Positions 8,014 through 16,435 of a stretch of DNA of 64,000 bases are shown here, in pieces. The translations under genes were made by a program, and so were the position numbers. The stretch covers positions 1,674,001-1,738,000 of the forward strand of contig NZ_BSNG01000001.1 of NCBI RefSeq assembly GCF_030159855.1. Direction: 5' to 3'. Below the pieces are notes generated by a model. The model ran no database searches, was not told the DNA's origin, and was given only the letters and a program-made list of their open reading frames with translations. The stretch comes from Devosia yakushimensis (GTDB lineage Bacteria > Pseudomonadota > Alphaproteobacteria > Rhizobiales > Devosiaceae). The first letter of the stretch is position 1. Each line of letters begins with the position of its first letter.

Positions 8014-9336
8014 TCAGTCGTTCAGGATCAGCTCGATCACGGGGACCGTGACGTTGGGCTGCTTGACCGGCAGTTCGAGCGTGATCGAGCCCTGCGGCAC
8101 CGCGACGCCGATATTGCTGTCCACAGTGGGTTCGGGCGTCAGCCAGCGCACCTCGCTGGCGTCGTGCAGGAACTGCGCATATTTGAGCTTGTCCCCGAGC
8201 CCATCGATATGGATGTGGCGGAACGGCCAGCTGTAGATGTGCAAGTAGAGGCGGTTGCCCTTCTGCGTCAGGCGGCAATCCTTGGGCGCCTGGAACGTAC
8301 TGGGTCCAGCGCCATAGATGGAGCGGGAATTGAGCCGCATCCATTCGCCATAGACAGCCAGCGCGTCATTGGCGCGGCTGTCGAAGGTGCCGCGACCGGT
8401 GGGCCCGACATTCATCAACAGATTGCCGCCGAGCGAAACGGTATCGACCAGCAGCTTGATCAGTTGCTCGGGGTTCTTCCAGGTTTCCTCGTCGCGGTAA
8501 TAGCCCCAGGAGCCGCTGAAGGTGTGGCAGGCCTCCCAGGTCACGGCCTGGCCATTGATCCTGGGGGCGGCGCGCGGGGTATACTGCTCGGGCGTGGTGA
8601 TATCGGGCAGATAGCCTTCCTGCCCGATCAGATCGAGCCGATTATTGACGATGATATCGGGCTGCAGCTGGCGCACCATGGCCAGCAATTCCTCGCTCTG
8701 CCAATCCTGCCGGCCCTTGCCGGGCAGGTTGCGATAGGTGCGGTTGGGATAGCTGAAATCGAACCAGATGACGTCGATCTTGCCGTAACCGGTGAGGAGT
8801 TCGCGCACCTGATCGCGCATATAGGAGGCGTAATTGGAGATATTGCGGCCCACATTCATCGCCGCCGCATCGTCGGCATTGCGCTGGGGATGGTGCACAT
8901 CCACGCCGAAATCCTTGTGGTGCCAATCGATCAGCGAATAATAGAAGCCGATCTTGAGGCCCTCGGCCCGGAAAGCGTCGACGAAGGGCTTGAGCAGGTC
9001 CTTGCCATAGGGCGTGTTGGGGGCCTTGTAGTCGGTGACCTTGCTGTCCCAGAGGCAGAAGCCTTCATGGTGCTTGGTGGTCAGCACCACATATTTCATG
9101 CCGGCTTCGCGTGCCCGGCGGGCCCATTCCTTGGGGTCGTAGAGATCGGGATCGAAATTGTCGAAATACTTCTGATAGTCGGCAGTCGTGATTTCTTCGC
9201 GGTTCTTGAGCCATTCGTGGCGTGCGCCCAGGGCATAGAGGCCCCAATGGATGAACATCCCGAAGCGGTCCGCAACGAACCAGTCCTTCTTGTCCTGAGC
9301 CAGGACCAAATCTTTCACCGCAATCTGCTCGTTCAT
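8014..9336 (-). CDS. alpha-L-fucosidase, glycoside hydrolase family 29
   Basis: 440 residues. Family hallmarks: WFVADRFGMFIHWGLYALG at the N-terminus, the substrate-binding TTKHHEGFCLWDS at 86-98, and the nucleophile in DVIWFDFSYPNR (Asp193). A C-terminal beta domain follows from about 350. No signal peptide is visible, so the enzyme should act in the cytoplasm on imported fucosylated oligosaccharides. It is the first gene of the operon that includes the CUT1 importer and fuconate dehydratase. The start ATG has GGGAAGAG 5 bp upstream. Confidence 0.93.
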   Translation of the reverse strand: MNEQIAVKDLVLAQDKKDWFVADRFGMFIHWGLYALGARHEWLKNREEITTADYQKYFDNFDPDLYDPKEWARRAREAGMKYVVLTTKHHEGFCLWDSKVTDYKAPNTPYGKDLLKPFVDAFRAEGLKIGFYYSLIDWHHKDFGVDVHHPQRNADDAAAMNVGRNISNYASYMRDQVRELLTGYGKIDVIWFDFSYPNRTYRNLPGKGRQDWQSEELLAMVRQLQPDIIVNNRLDLIGQEGYLPDITTPEQYTPRAAPRINGQAVTWEACHTFSGSWGYYRDEETWKNPEQLIKLLVDTVSLGGNLLMNVGPTGRGTFDSRANDALAVYGEWMRLNSRSIYGAGPSTFQAPKDCRLTQKGNRLYLHIYSWPFRHIHIDGLGDKLKYAQFLHDASEVRWLTPEPTVDSNIGVAVPQGSITLELPVKQPNVTVPVIELILND

Positions 9337-9518
9337 CAGTCTCTTCCCTAAATTCTTGGCTGACTAAGGGCGCAAGGAGCCATCCGCTCTCCAGCAGAGA
9401 TCGCCCCGGTTGCGCGATTGGTATGCAAATTCCTCCACCGCCATGTGGCAGTGCGCAGTCCCAGCGGACCGCGGGCTTGGCGCCCCTCCTCAGAAGCGTC
9501 GGCTCGTTCGTGGCATGG

Positions 9519-9547
9519 AGCTAATGGTAAATCCGCCAGGCTGTCAA
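9519..9547 (-). promoter_or_regulatory. candidate sigma70 promoter of the fucose operon
   Basis: On the minus strand a perfect TTGACA (9542-9547) is followed after 17 bp by TTAGCT (9519-9524), a weak -10. The -35 box directly abuts the GntR operator candidate, so binding there would block polymerase. Confidence 0.4.
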
Positions 9548-9548
9548 G

Positions 9549-9559
9549 TGGTCATACCA
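9549..9559. promoter_or_regulatory. candidate FadR/GntR-family operator
   Basis: TGGTCATACCA is a TGGT-N3-ACCA palindrome, the core recognised by many FCD-type GntR regulators (FadR, PdhR and LldR sites share it). It lies between the divergent gntR and fucosidase genes and touches the -35 box on the minus strand. Confidence 0.55.
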
Positions 9560-9647
9560 GTGTGGACAAGTGCGGGCTTGCCCGCTAAGAAGAGGCAGTT
9601 CCAACACGATGCCGGAGCGGCCGAGCGGCGGAATTTTTGGGGAAAGC

Positions 9648-10340
9648 ATGAAACTGCAGGTCGTTTCCAACCGGAAACTTTATGTCCAGATCGCCGACCA
9701 GATTCGCGAGCAGATCGTTTCGGGAGCCGCCACGCCGGGCCAGCAATTGCCGTCCGAGCGCGATTTGGCCATCAGCCTGGGGGTCTCCCGGCCGACGGTG
9801 CGCGAGGCGCTGATCGCGCTGGAGGTGGCGGGGCTGGTGGAAGTCCGCGTCGGTGTCGGCGCCTTTGTCAGGGGCCAGCGCGAGCACGATGACGCCCTGC
9901 CCGAGCTCAACCATTCGCCCATCGAAATCATGCGGGCCCGCCGCCTCATCGAGCCGGAAGTGGGGGCCCTGGCCTCGCAGAATATCGGGGAAGAAGGCAA
10001 GGCGCGGCTCTTGCGGATCATCGAGACCATGCGCGCGGAGACCGCCGCCGACCAATGGTCATCCGAGAGCGACCGGGCCCTGCACATGACCATTGCCGAT
10101 GGTTGCGCCAATGCCGTGCTGCGGGAAATCCTAGATGGTCTGTGGAATTCGCGCGGCGAAGAGCTCGACGCGGCTTTCCACCAGCATCTGGCCGACATCC
10201 GCGAGGTGCGCGAGCATATTCTGGACGATCACGAGAAGATCGTCGGCGCCATCATCAATGCCGATGCCACCGCGGCGCGCGCCGCGATGAGCGGGCATCT
10301 GGACTATGTGGAAGCTGCCATGCTGTCGGGCTGGGACTGA
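9648..10340 (+). CDS. GntR-family transcriptional regulator, FadR/FCD subfamily
   Basis: About 230 residues. An N-terminal winged helix (residues ~10-75, LPSERDLAISLGVSRPTVRE) is followed by an all-helical FCD ligand domain (HMTIADGCANAVL, VREHILDDHEKIVGAI, whose histidines usually hold a metal). ATG at 9648 has GGGGAAAG just upstream; the longer frame from 9570 adds residues unlike the family. It diverges from the fucose operon, so it is probably its repressor, with a pathway intermediate such as fuconate or 2-keto-3-deoxyfuconate as inducer (inference). Confidence 0.9.
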   Translation: MKLQVVSNRKLYVQIADQIREQIVSGAATPGQQLPSERDLAISLGVSRPTVREALIALEVAGLVEVRVGVGAFVRGQREHDDALPELNHSPIEIMRARRLIEPEVGALASQNIGEEGKARLLRIIETMRAETAADQWSSESDRALHMTIADGCANAVLREILDGLWNSRGEELDAAFHQHLADIREVREHILDDHEKIVGAIINADATAARAAMSGHLDYVEAAMLSGWD

Positions 10341-10343
10341 GCC

Positions 10344-11465
10344 TCAGGCCTCGATCAGCCGGGACTGCCCCACACCACCGCGAGCTTCGCGTGCTGCCGT
10401 TTCGATCCGCTTGCCGGTCAGGCGGTCGAAGATGTGCCAGGCTTTGCCGAAATCGAGGAAGACCTGGCGGCCCTCGTAGCTCTCGTCGCCCGGAGGCAGC
10501 ACGATGGCCAGTTCCAGGGATTTGACCGCGCAATAGGCGACGCGCGAGCCGCCCAATTCCTCGACCAGGTCCACTGTCGCGGGCAAGCCGCGTGTGGAAT
10601 CGAACGAAATGCCGATGGCCTCGGGGCGGATGCCGAGTGTGACGAGCGTGCCTGCGGCCAGTTCGGGCACCTCCAGCAAGGGTAGTTGCGGGGCGATATC
10701 GAGGGTAACAGCGCCATTGGCCCCGACTGAGGCCGGCATCAAGTTCATCGCCGGCGCGCCCATGAAGCCGGCCACGAAGGTTGAGGCGGGGTTGCGATAA
10801 ACCGCGGCAGGCGTGCCGACCTGCTCGACCCGGCCGCCATTCATCACGATCAGCAGATCGGCCAGGGTCATGGCTTCCACCTGGTCATGGGTCACGAAGA
10901 TCGAAGTGGCTTTGAGCCGCTTGTGCAGCCGCTTGATCTCGATGCGCATCTGCACGCGCAGCGTGGCATCGAGATTGGATAGGGGTTCGTCGAACAGGAA
11001 CACCGAAGGTTCGCGCACAATGGCGCGGCCCATGGCGACGCGCTGACGCTGCCCACCGGACAATTGCGCGGGGCGACGATCGAGGTAGTCGGTGAGGCTG
11101 AGAATGGCGGCCGCCTCCTCCACCTTGCGGTCGCGCTCCGCCTGCGGCAGGCCGGCAATGCGGAGCGGATAGGCCATGTTCTGGCGCACCGTCATATGCG
11201 GATAAAGCGCATAATTCTGGAACACCATGGCGCAGCCGCGATCGGCCGGGTCGATGTCGTTCATCACCGTACCGTCGATGGTGATAGTGCCCTCGGTAAT
11301 GTCCTCGAGGCCGGCGATCATGCGCAGCAAGGTGGACTTGCCGCAGCCGGAGGGGCCGACAATGACCACGAACTGGCCATCGGCAATCTCGACATCGATG
11401 CCATGCAGCACCTGCTTGCCTTCATAGGTCTTTTTGAGGGCGGAAAGGGCCAGTTCACCCATCAT
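10344..11465 (-). CDS. ABC transporter ATPase, CUT1 family (UgpC/MalK type)
   Basis: 373 residues with Walker A GPSGCGKST at 38-46, signature LSGGQ at 135-139, Walker B FLFDE at 156-160, H-loop His193 and a TOBE domain (LGIRPEAIGI onward). The start ATGATG overlaps the stop of the upstream phosphatase gene. It is the last gene of the first phosphoester cassette and the only ATPase available to both binding proteins of the duplicated region. Ends 3 bp from the convergent gntR. Confidence 0.92.
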   Translation of the reverse strand: MMGELALSALKKTYEGKQVLHGIDVEIADGQFVVIVGPSGCGKSTLLRMIAGLEDITEGTITIDGTVMNDIDPADRGCAMVFQNYALYPHMTVRQNMAYPLRIAGLPQAERDRKVEEAAAILSLTDYLDRRPAQLSGGQRQRVAMGRAIVREPSVFLFDEPLSNLDATLRVQMRIEIKRLHKRLKATSIFVTHDQVEAMTLADLLIVMNGGRVEQVGTPAAVYRNPASTFVAGFMGAPAMNLMPASVGANGAVTLDIAPQLPLLEVPELAAGTLVTLGIRPEAIGISFDSTRGLPATVDLVEELGGSRVAYCAVKSLELAIVLPPGDESYEGRQVFLDFGKAWHIFDRLTGKRIETAAREARGGVGQSRLIEA

Positions 11466-12199
11466 GCTTCTCCCGCGAGACGGTTCTTGAGGCGATCGAT
11501 GGCGGCATCGCCAAGACCAATGGCTTGCAGATAATCCCGCACCGAGCCGTGGGCTTCCACGATATGGGCGATGGTGGCCGCCATGGTGGCGGGGTCGGCA
11601 GCCAGCATGGGGCGGAAGGCCTCGATATCGGCGCCGCGCGCCACAGCGTCGGCGATGATCTCTTCGACCATGGGGGCGATCATGGTGCCGGTCTGGGCAT
11701 AGTCCTCGACGATCAGTGCCGCTTCGACACCGGCCAGCGCCAGCAGCAGCGCAGCGACGATGCCGGTGCGGTCCTTGCCGGCGGTGCAGTGGAACAGCAC
11801 CACGCCCTCAGGGGCGTCGGCAATGATGGTCAACACGTCGCGGATGGCGTCCTGCCGCTTGGCCAGGGCGAGCTTATAGAGTTCGAGCAGCACATCGCCG
11901 CCCTGCCCTGCATCCGGTGCCAATTGTTCGAACAGCGAGACATTGTGATAGCGCACGGCAGGATTGTCGCCGAACGGATTGGGGTGGCTGACCAATTCGC
12001 CGGGATGGCGCAGGTCGATGACGGTGGTTACCCCCTCGCCCACCAGCGCCGCCATGCCTTCGGCATCGAGGCGATGCAGGCCATCGGCCCGCAATATGCG
12101 GCGCCAGCGCGTCTCGCCGTCGGCGGTAAGGTAGCCGCCCAGGTCGCGGATATTATAGGTGCCCCTGACCGGCAGGTGGCGCGTGAACTGGGTTTGCAT
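11462..12199 (-). CDS. tyrosine-phosphatase-like protein (Y_phosphatase3 / PF13350 type)
   Basis: 245 residues. The P-loop HCTAGKDRTG lies at 137-146 (Cys138, Arg144), the CX5R signature of cysteine phosphatases. The N-terminus (NIRDLGGY) and central IDLRHPGE are typical of this bacterial family, whose members act on phosphotyrosine and/or small phosphoesters. The start at 12199 shares one base with the permease stop (TGATG). Paralogous to 17008-17745. Being locked between permease and ATPase genes suggests it dephosphorylates an imported compound or its hydrolysis product; this is inference. Confidence 0.88.
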   Translation of the reverse strand: MQTQFTRHLPVRGTYNIRDLGGYLTADGETRWRRILRADGLHRLDAEGMAALVGEGVTTVIDLRHPGELVSHPNPFGDNPAVRYHNVSLFEQLAPDAGQGGDVLLELYKLALAKRQDAIRDVLTIIADAPEGVVLFHCTAGKDRTGIVAALLLALAGVEAALIVEDYAQTGTMIAPMVEEIIADAVARGADIEAFRPMLAADPATMAATIAHIVEAHGSVRDYLQAIGLGDAAIDRLKNRLAGEA

Positions 12200-13077
12200 C
12201 AGCGAATTCCCGATTTCATGAAGGACTGGATGACCTGCCGTTGCAGGACGATGTAGATGAGCAGGATCGGCAGGCTGGCCATGGTCGAGGCCGCCATGAG
12301 CGGGCCCCATTGGGTGCCCTCGGCCGTCATGAACATCTGGATGCCGATCTGGATGACGCTGTTTTCCGGTGTGCGGGAGAGCAGCAGCGGCCAGAAATAT
12401 TCATTCCAGGTGGAAATGAAGATCAGGATGGCCAGCGAGGCGATGGTGCCGCGCAGATTGGGCATCATCACTTCCCAGAGAATCCGCCAGCTGCGCGCGC
12501 CATCCATGCGGGCGGCCTCGATGACCTCCTTGGGGAAGCTGCGCATGGATTGGGCCAGCAGCAGAATGGCCAGCGCCGAGGCGAAATGCGGCAGAATGAG
12601 CGCGGTGATGCTGTCGAGCAGGCCCAGTTGCGCCACCAGCAGATAATTGGGGATCATCACCACCTGGAACGGCACCAGCCAGGTCAGCGCGACGAGCGAA
12701 TAGACCAATGTATCGAAGCGGAACCGCCAGCGGGCAAAGGCATAGGCAGCCAAAAGGCCGGTAAAAAGCTGGATCACGGTCACCACGGCGGAGATCAGCA
12801 GGGTATTGCCCAGCATATGCACGATGGGAATGGCGTTGAGCGCATAGGCATAATTGTCTAGCGAGATCGATGAGGGCCAGAGGCTCGTCTCGAAGATTGC
12901 GTTGGCGGGTCGCAGCGAGGTGACGACCATCCAATAGACCGGGAAGAGGCAGAAGATCGACAGCACGACCATGACCAGGTGTCCCACCGCGCCATCGAGG
13001 CGCGAGCGGGTCCGGGCGGTGCGGCGAAGTCGTGGCTTTGCGGCGACCAGAGGGCGCGAAACGGCTTCAATTGTCAT
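12199..13077 (-). CDS. ABC transporter permease, MalG/UgpE type
   Basis: About 292 residues. A basic N-terminus (KPRLRRTARTRSRLD) precedes six predicted membrane helices. EAA loop EAARMDGARSWRILWEV. ATG at 13077 overlaps the end of the MalF-type partner by 11 bp; the frame open to 13230 is a shadow of that partner. The C-terminal LPILLIYIVLQRQVIQSF is typical of UgpE-like permeases. Confidence 0.9.
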   Translation of the reverse strand: MTIEAVSRPLVAAKPRLRRTARTRSRLDGAVGHLVMVVLSIFCLFPVYWMVVTSLRPANAIFETSLWPSSISLDNYAYALNAIPIVHMLGNTLLISAVVTVIQLFTGLLAAYAFARWRFRFDTLVYSLVALTWLVPFQVVMIPNYLLVAQLGLLDSITALILPHFASALAILLLAQSMRSFPKEVIEAARMDGARSWRILWEVMMPNLRGTIASLAILIFISTWNEYFWPLLLSRTPENSVIQIGIQMFMTAEGTQWGPLMAASTMASLPILLIYIVLQRQVIQSFMKSGIR

Positions 13078-13999
13078 GGAAGGAATACCTGTCGATGAGG
13101 CGGAACAGGAAGAAGGCGATGGCCCCGAAGCCGAGGAACAGGATGACGGCAGAGGCCGAACTCCAGCCCACCGACATGCTGGAAAAGCCGAAATCCCACA
13201 GCAGGAAATAGATATTGGTGGTGGCCCCAAGCGGGCCGCCGCCGGTCAGCACATTGATATAGGTGAAGCTCCATTGCGCGCCGAGCAGGATGGTCATCAT
13301 CACCAGGAACAGCACCGACGAGCTGAGCAGCGGCAGGCGGATATCGCGGATGACTTCCCATTTGCTGGCGCCATCCATGCGGGCCGCCTCGATCAGCGAT
13401 GGATTGATATTGGCATTGGCCGCCGACAGGATCAGCGTCGAAAAGCCGATCAGCTTCCAGCCGGTGATAACGATAATGGTCCAGATGGCGACCTTGGGAT
13501 CGCTGAGGAATTTGACCGGGTCGAAGCCGAACCACTTGATGACCAGATTGACCATGCCGTAGCCCGGATCGAGCAGCCAGCGCCACACGGCGGCGGCCAC
13601 GACGGGCGCGATGATCATCGGCACGAAGATGATGGCGCGGTAGATATTGCGCCAGCGGGCCGGCAGATCATGGGTGTAGATGGCGATGGCCAGCGGAATG
13701 AGCACGGCGATGGGCAGGAGCCCGGCGACATAGATGCCGGTATTGCGCAGCGCCAGCCAGAATTTCGGCAGGGCGAAAATCTTGGTGTAATTGTCCCAGC
13801 CAACAAAGGTGCGCGGCGAATTGGGCAGCATGTTCCATTGGAAAAAGCTCAGCCGCAGGGCATCGACCAGCGGCCAATAGATCCAGATGATCAGCGTGAT
13901 GATGGCCGGGGCCAGGTAGAGCCAGGGCGAAACGCGCCAAAGCCCCGAGCGCTTGCGGGGCGCGGCAATCCGGCGGGTGGATAGGGTTGCATCGGTCAT
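13067..13999 (-). CDS. ABC transporter permease, MalF/UgpA type
   Basis: 310 residues, six membrane helices, EAA loop EAARMDGASKWEVIRDI. The start ATG is preceded by GAGAGG. A strong hairpin (14026-14083) lies between it and the binding-protein gene. Forms the membrane heterodimer with the overlapping MalG-type gene. Confidence 0.9.
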   Translation of the reverse strand: MTDATLSTRRIAAPRKRSGLWRVSPWLYLAPAIITLIIWIYWPLVDALRLSFFQWNMLPNSPRTFVGWDNYTKIFALPKFWLALRNTGIYVAGLLPIAVLIPLAIAIYTHDLPARWRNIYRAIIFVPMIIAPVVAAAVWRWLLDPGYGMVNLVIKWFGFDPVKFLSDPKVAIWTIIVITGWKLIGFSTLILSAANANINPSLIEAARMDGASKWEVIRDIRLPLLSSSVLFLVMMTILLGAQWSFTYINVLTGGGPLGATTNIYFLLWDFGFSSMSVGWSSASAVILFLGFGAIAFFLFRLIDRYSFHDN

Positions 14000-14025
14000 G
14001 CTGACCTCTCGTTGATATTCGAAGA

Positions 14026-14083
14026 CCGCCCCACCCTCGGTGTCATTCCGGCCTTCGCCGGGGTGACACCGTATGTGGGGCGG
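14026..14083 (-). repeat. intercistronic long hairpin / REP-like palindrome
   Basis: Outer arms CCGCCCCAC (14026-14034) and GTGGGGCGG (14075-14083) enclose a second stem with CGGTGTCA on one side and GTGACACCG on the other. The apical part, with CCGGCCTTCGCCGG at its core, resembles dispersed palindromes known in many alphaproteobacterial genomes. It sits exactly between the binding-protein stop and permease start. Confidence 0.6.
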
Positions 14084-14090
14084 CTATTAT

Positions 14091-15410
14091 TCACGGCATG
14101 AAGCTCTGCGCGGTGTCCTGCGCCGATTTCATCGTCTCGGCAGGATCGGCGCCGCCGAACACGGCCATTTCGACTGCGTCCATCATGGTCTTGACGATCT
14201 GGCGGTAGTTGGGGCCGGGCATCGGGTCCCAGGGCTCAAGCACGGCGAGCTGGTCCAGGTTGGGCTGCACCAGCGGATGTTCCTTGATCCATTCGCCCAG
14301 ATATTGCGGGTCGTTGACGATGGCCGGGCGCAGCGGCAGGTAACCGATTTCGGAGGTGATGATGGTGTAGCCATGTTCCGAAGTCAGGAACTTCATCAGC
14401 TCCCAGGCGGCCCGCTGCTTCAGCGGATCGGTGGTGTGGATGGTCAGCGCGCTGCCCGAATTGTTGGGCCGCACCGGCTTGTCGCCGAAGCTGGGCATGG
14501 TGGAGGCGCGCAGCTCGTAATTGCCGGTCGCGCCGGCCACCAGCGAGCCCTGGATGGCGCTGGTCTGCAGGTACATGCCGATATTGCCGGCCGCCATGCC
14601 CTCGAGTGCGCCATTGATATCGGCGTTCTCATAGACGCCCGCATCGGCGAGATCGCGCAGCATGGCCACGGCCTCGACCGCTTCGGGCTCGGCGAATTTG
14701 AGCGTGGTACGGTCGCGCGAGATCACCTCGCCCCCATTGGAGCGCACGACGCCCTGGAACAGCCAGTCTGCGGCGGTCGGGCCGGTGATGCCGGCGGCAA
14801 AGCCCGCTGCGTCGGTCTTGTCCTGGATGGCGAGGGCTGCGGCCTTCAACGCTTCCCAGGTCTTGGGCGGCTGGTCGGGGTCGAGCCCGGCAGCCTTGAA
14901 CAGGTCGGCATTATAGAACAGGACCGGCGTCGAGAAAGTATAGGCCAGGCCATAGGTCTTGCCGTTGAGCACGCCCAGTTTGAGCCCATTGGGCGACATG
15001 CCCTCGAAATGGGCGGCCAGTTCTTCGGCCGGCACAAGGTCTTCCAGCGCCTGGGCGCCGAAATTGGTGACGGCGAAATCGAGATCGCTGAACACGGTTT
15101 GCACCAGATCGACCGGCAGGCCGGCGGCAAGGTCAGCCTGGATGCGGCTGGCGTCGGCGCTGGAATAGGGAACGCCTTCCACCGTGATATTCGGATTGGC
15201 CGCCATGAATTCGGCGATCATCTTGCGCGTGGCGTCGCCGCCAATGCCTGCGGTGGCCAGGTTGTAATTGTAGAAGGTGATGGTCACCGGCTCATCGACA
15301 CTTGCGGGGATCGATTGGGCCAAAGCGGGCAGCGAGAGGCCGGCGGCCAGCAAGGCCAGGGCGCGGGCGAGAAACGTCTTGCGGTTCATCTGCATCGGCT
15401 TTCGGTTCAT
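14091..15410 (-). CDS. ABC transporter solute-binding protein, UgpB/MalE superfamily (cassette 1)
   Basis: 439 residues with a signal peptide ending near LPALAQS. The mature protein begins PVTITFYNYNLATA, shared with the paralogue at 17802-19106, and ends with GYTIITSEIGYLPLR and PGPNYRQ. The ATG at 15410 overlaps the stop of the metallophosphoesterase (ATGA); internal starts at 15395 or 15389 are possible. The UgpB-like fold and the phosphodiesterase neighbour make a glycerophosphodiester or similar ligand plausible, but no ligand-specific residue can be proven here. Confidence 0.9.
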   Translation of the reverse strand: MNRKPMQMNRKTFLARALALLAAGLSLPALAQSIPASVDEPVTITFYNYNLATAGIGGDATRKMIAEFMAANPNITVEGVPYSSADASRIQADLAAGLPVDLVQTVFSDLDFAVTNFGAQALEDLVPAEELAAHFEGMSPNGLKLGVLNGKTYGLAYTFSTPVLFYNADLFKAAGLDPDQPPKTWEALKAAALAIQDKTDAAGFAAGITGPTAADWLFQGVVRSNGGEVISRDRTTLKFAEPEAVEAVAMLRDLADAGVYENADINGALEGMAAGNIGMYLQTSAIQGSLVAGATGNYELRASTMPSFGDKPVRPNNSGSALTIHTTDPLKQRAAWELMKFLTSEHGYTIITSEIGYLPLRPAIVNDPQYLGEWIKEHPLVQPNLDQLAVLEPWDPMPGPNYRQIVKTMMDAVEMAVFGGADPAETMKSAQDTAQSFMP

Positions 15411-16279
15411 TCGGCCGCAACGGGGGCGCTGGCTTCGTATTTCTTGAGCATTTCGGCCATGCCCGCGAAGGTGAAGCTGTGCAGTTCACGACGCTCGGCG
15501 GGCTGGGGCGCGAAGGTGATGCTGAGGCCGGAGGGGCGCAGTGTGCCGATGGCGAAGGAGGCGCCCGACAGCATGCGCAGGCCTTCATGCAGCCACAGCA
15601 CGTCGGTTGCGGCATGCTGGCCGATGCCGACGACGACCGGAATGCCGTACCAGTTGGACACGCGGTCGAAATGGATATGGCCGGAGAGGATGCCGATCAC
15701 GTCATAGCCTTCGACGGCTTCGCGCAGGGCTTCAGTGTCGGCGATGGTGAGCGATTCCCATTCCATGTCGGGCCGGTCGGTATCGAGGGCCGGCGCGTGG
15801 TGCATAACGAGCAGCTTGGGCAGGTCGCCATGCTGGTCGAGCTCAGACTTGAGCCAATCGATCTGACCGGGCTCGAAATGGCCGCCGACTTTGCCGGGCA
15901 CGCTGGAATCCAGCACAATGACGTGGACGCCGTCGATCACCTGGGAATGGTCATAGGGCGCATCGACATTTTCGGTCTGGCCGAGCATGGCGGGGTAGAA
16001 GCCGTCGCGGCGGTCATGGTTGCCCAGGGCATAGAGGATGGGCATGTCGAGGCCGGATTCGGCGATGATGCGCCTGAGCTGTTCGTAGCTGCCGGCATCG
16101 CCGCGATTGGTCAGATCGCCGCTGGCGACAATGAATTTGGGCTGCGGCACCAGCGATTTCACCTCGGCCAGGATCCTGGTCAGCGTGGTCGCGGTATCGG
16201 AATAGAGGTGATCGTCCTGCACCTCGGGGTTGCCAATATGCAGGTCGGTGAGGTGGATGAAGGTGAGATGTTCGGACAT
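15407..16279 (-). CDS. metallophosphoesterase, CpdA/GpdQ-like (cassette 1)
   Basis: 290 residues of the calcineurin-like phosphoesterase superfamily, class III phosphodiesterase type. Dinuclear metal motifs: TDLHIG (Asp12, His14), SGDLTN (Asp55), GNHD (Asn87-His88), VMHHAP (His160) and GHIH (201-203). No signal peptide, so it is cytoplasmic. Relatives hydrolyse cyclic nucleotides or glycerophosphodiesters. It is the first gene of the transporter operon and overlaps the binding-protein gene by 4 bp, which points to hydrolysis of the imported phosphodiester. About 55-60% identical by eye to 19133-19984 along the N-terminal half. Confidence 0.9.
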   Translation of the reverse strand: MSEHLTFIHLTDLHIGNPEVQDDHLYSDTATTLTRILAEVKSLVPQPKFIVASGDLTNRGDAGSYEQLRRIIAESGLDMPILYALGNHDRRDGFYPAMLGQTENVDAPYDHSQVIDGVHVIVLDSSVPGKVGGHFEPGQIDWLKSELDQHGDLPKLLVMHHAPALDTDRPDMEWESLTIADTEALREAVEGYDVIGILSGHIHFDRVSNWYGIPVVVGIGQHAATDVLWLHEGLRMLSGASFAIGTLRPSGLSITFAPQPAERRELHSFTFAGMAEMLKKYEASAPVAAE

Positions 16280-16405
16280 TGGTGGCGCCTTCCTGTTGCA
16301 GACCGGCCCTTGGGGCGACCGGTTCGAATGATGCGTTCACGGGCCGTTCGTTAAAGCTGGCGATTGGCTCTTGCGTGAGGACGAGGGCATGGGTAGCCTC
16401 GCAGC

Positions 16406-16423
16406 ATGACAGGTGAATGAAGG
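16406..16423 (-). promoter_or_regulatory. candidate Pho box upstream of cassette 1
   Basis: Read on the minus strand: CCTTCAT, four bases, CTGTCAT. This is the 11-bp direct-repeat spacing of PhoB sites, the second repeat being a perfect E. coli consensus and the first matching five of seven bases. It lies about 130 bp before the metallophosphoesterase start and overlaps the TetR-type palindrome. Confidence 0.35.
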
Positions 16424-16431
16424 TTCATTCA
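16414..16431. promoter_or_regulatory. candidate TetR operator
   Basis: TGAATGAA-GG-TTCATTCA is a perfect inverted repeat with 8-bp arms, 4 bp before the ATG of the TetR gene and upstream of the divergent transporter operon. Arms and spacing fit TetR-family operators. Binding would repress the regulator itself and probably the cassette 1 promoter. Confidence 0.7.
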
Positions 16432-16435
16432 GTTT

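Larger units (their letters stand above)
9337..9647. promoter_or_regulatory. divergent promoter region between the fucosidase and GntR genes
   Basis: A 311-base gap with no credible gene. It holds the GntR operator candidate at 9549-9559 and a minus-strand promoter candidate at 9519-9547. The operon transcript would carry a leader of roughly 175 bases. Nothing else recognisable was seen in the leader. Confidence 0.6.

Noticed and set aside
6645..9351. Long plus-strand frames opposite the fucose-operon binder and fucosidase
   Set aside because: Both minus-strand proteins have family motifs and ribosome sites; the antisense frames have neither.
14073..15707. 544-codon plus-strand frame opposite the cassette 1 binding protein
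   Set aside because: The minus strand encodes a clear binding protein with signal peptide; the antisense product has no recognisable fold.
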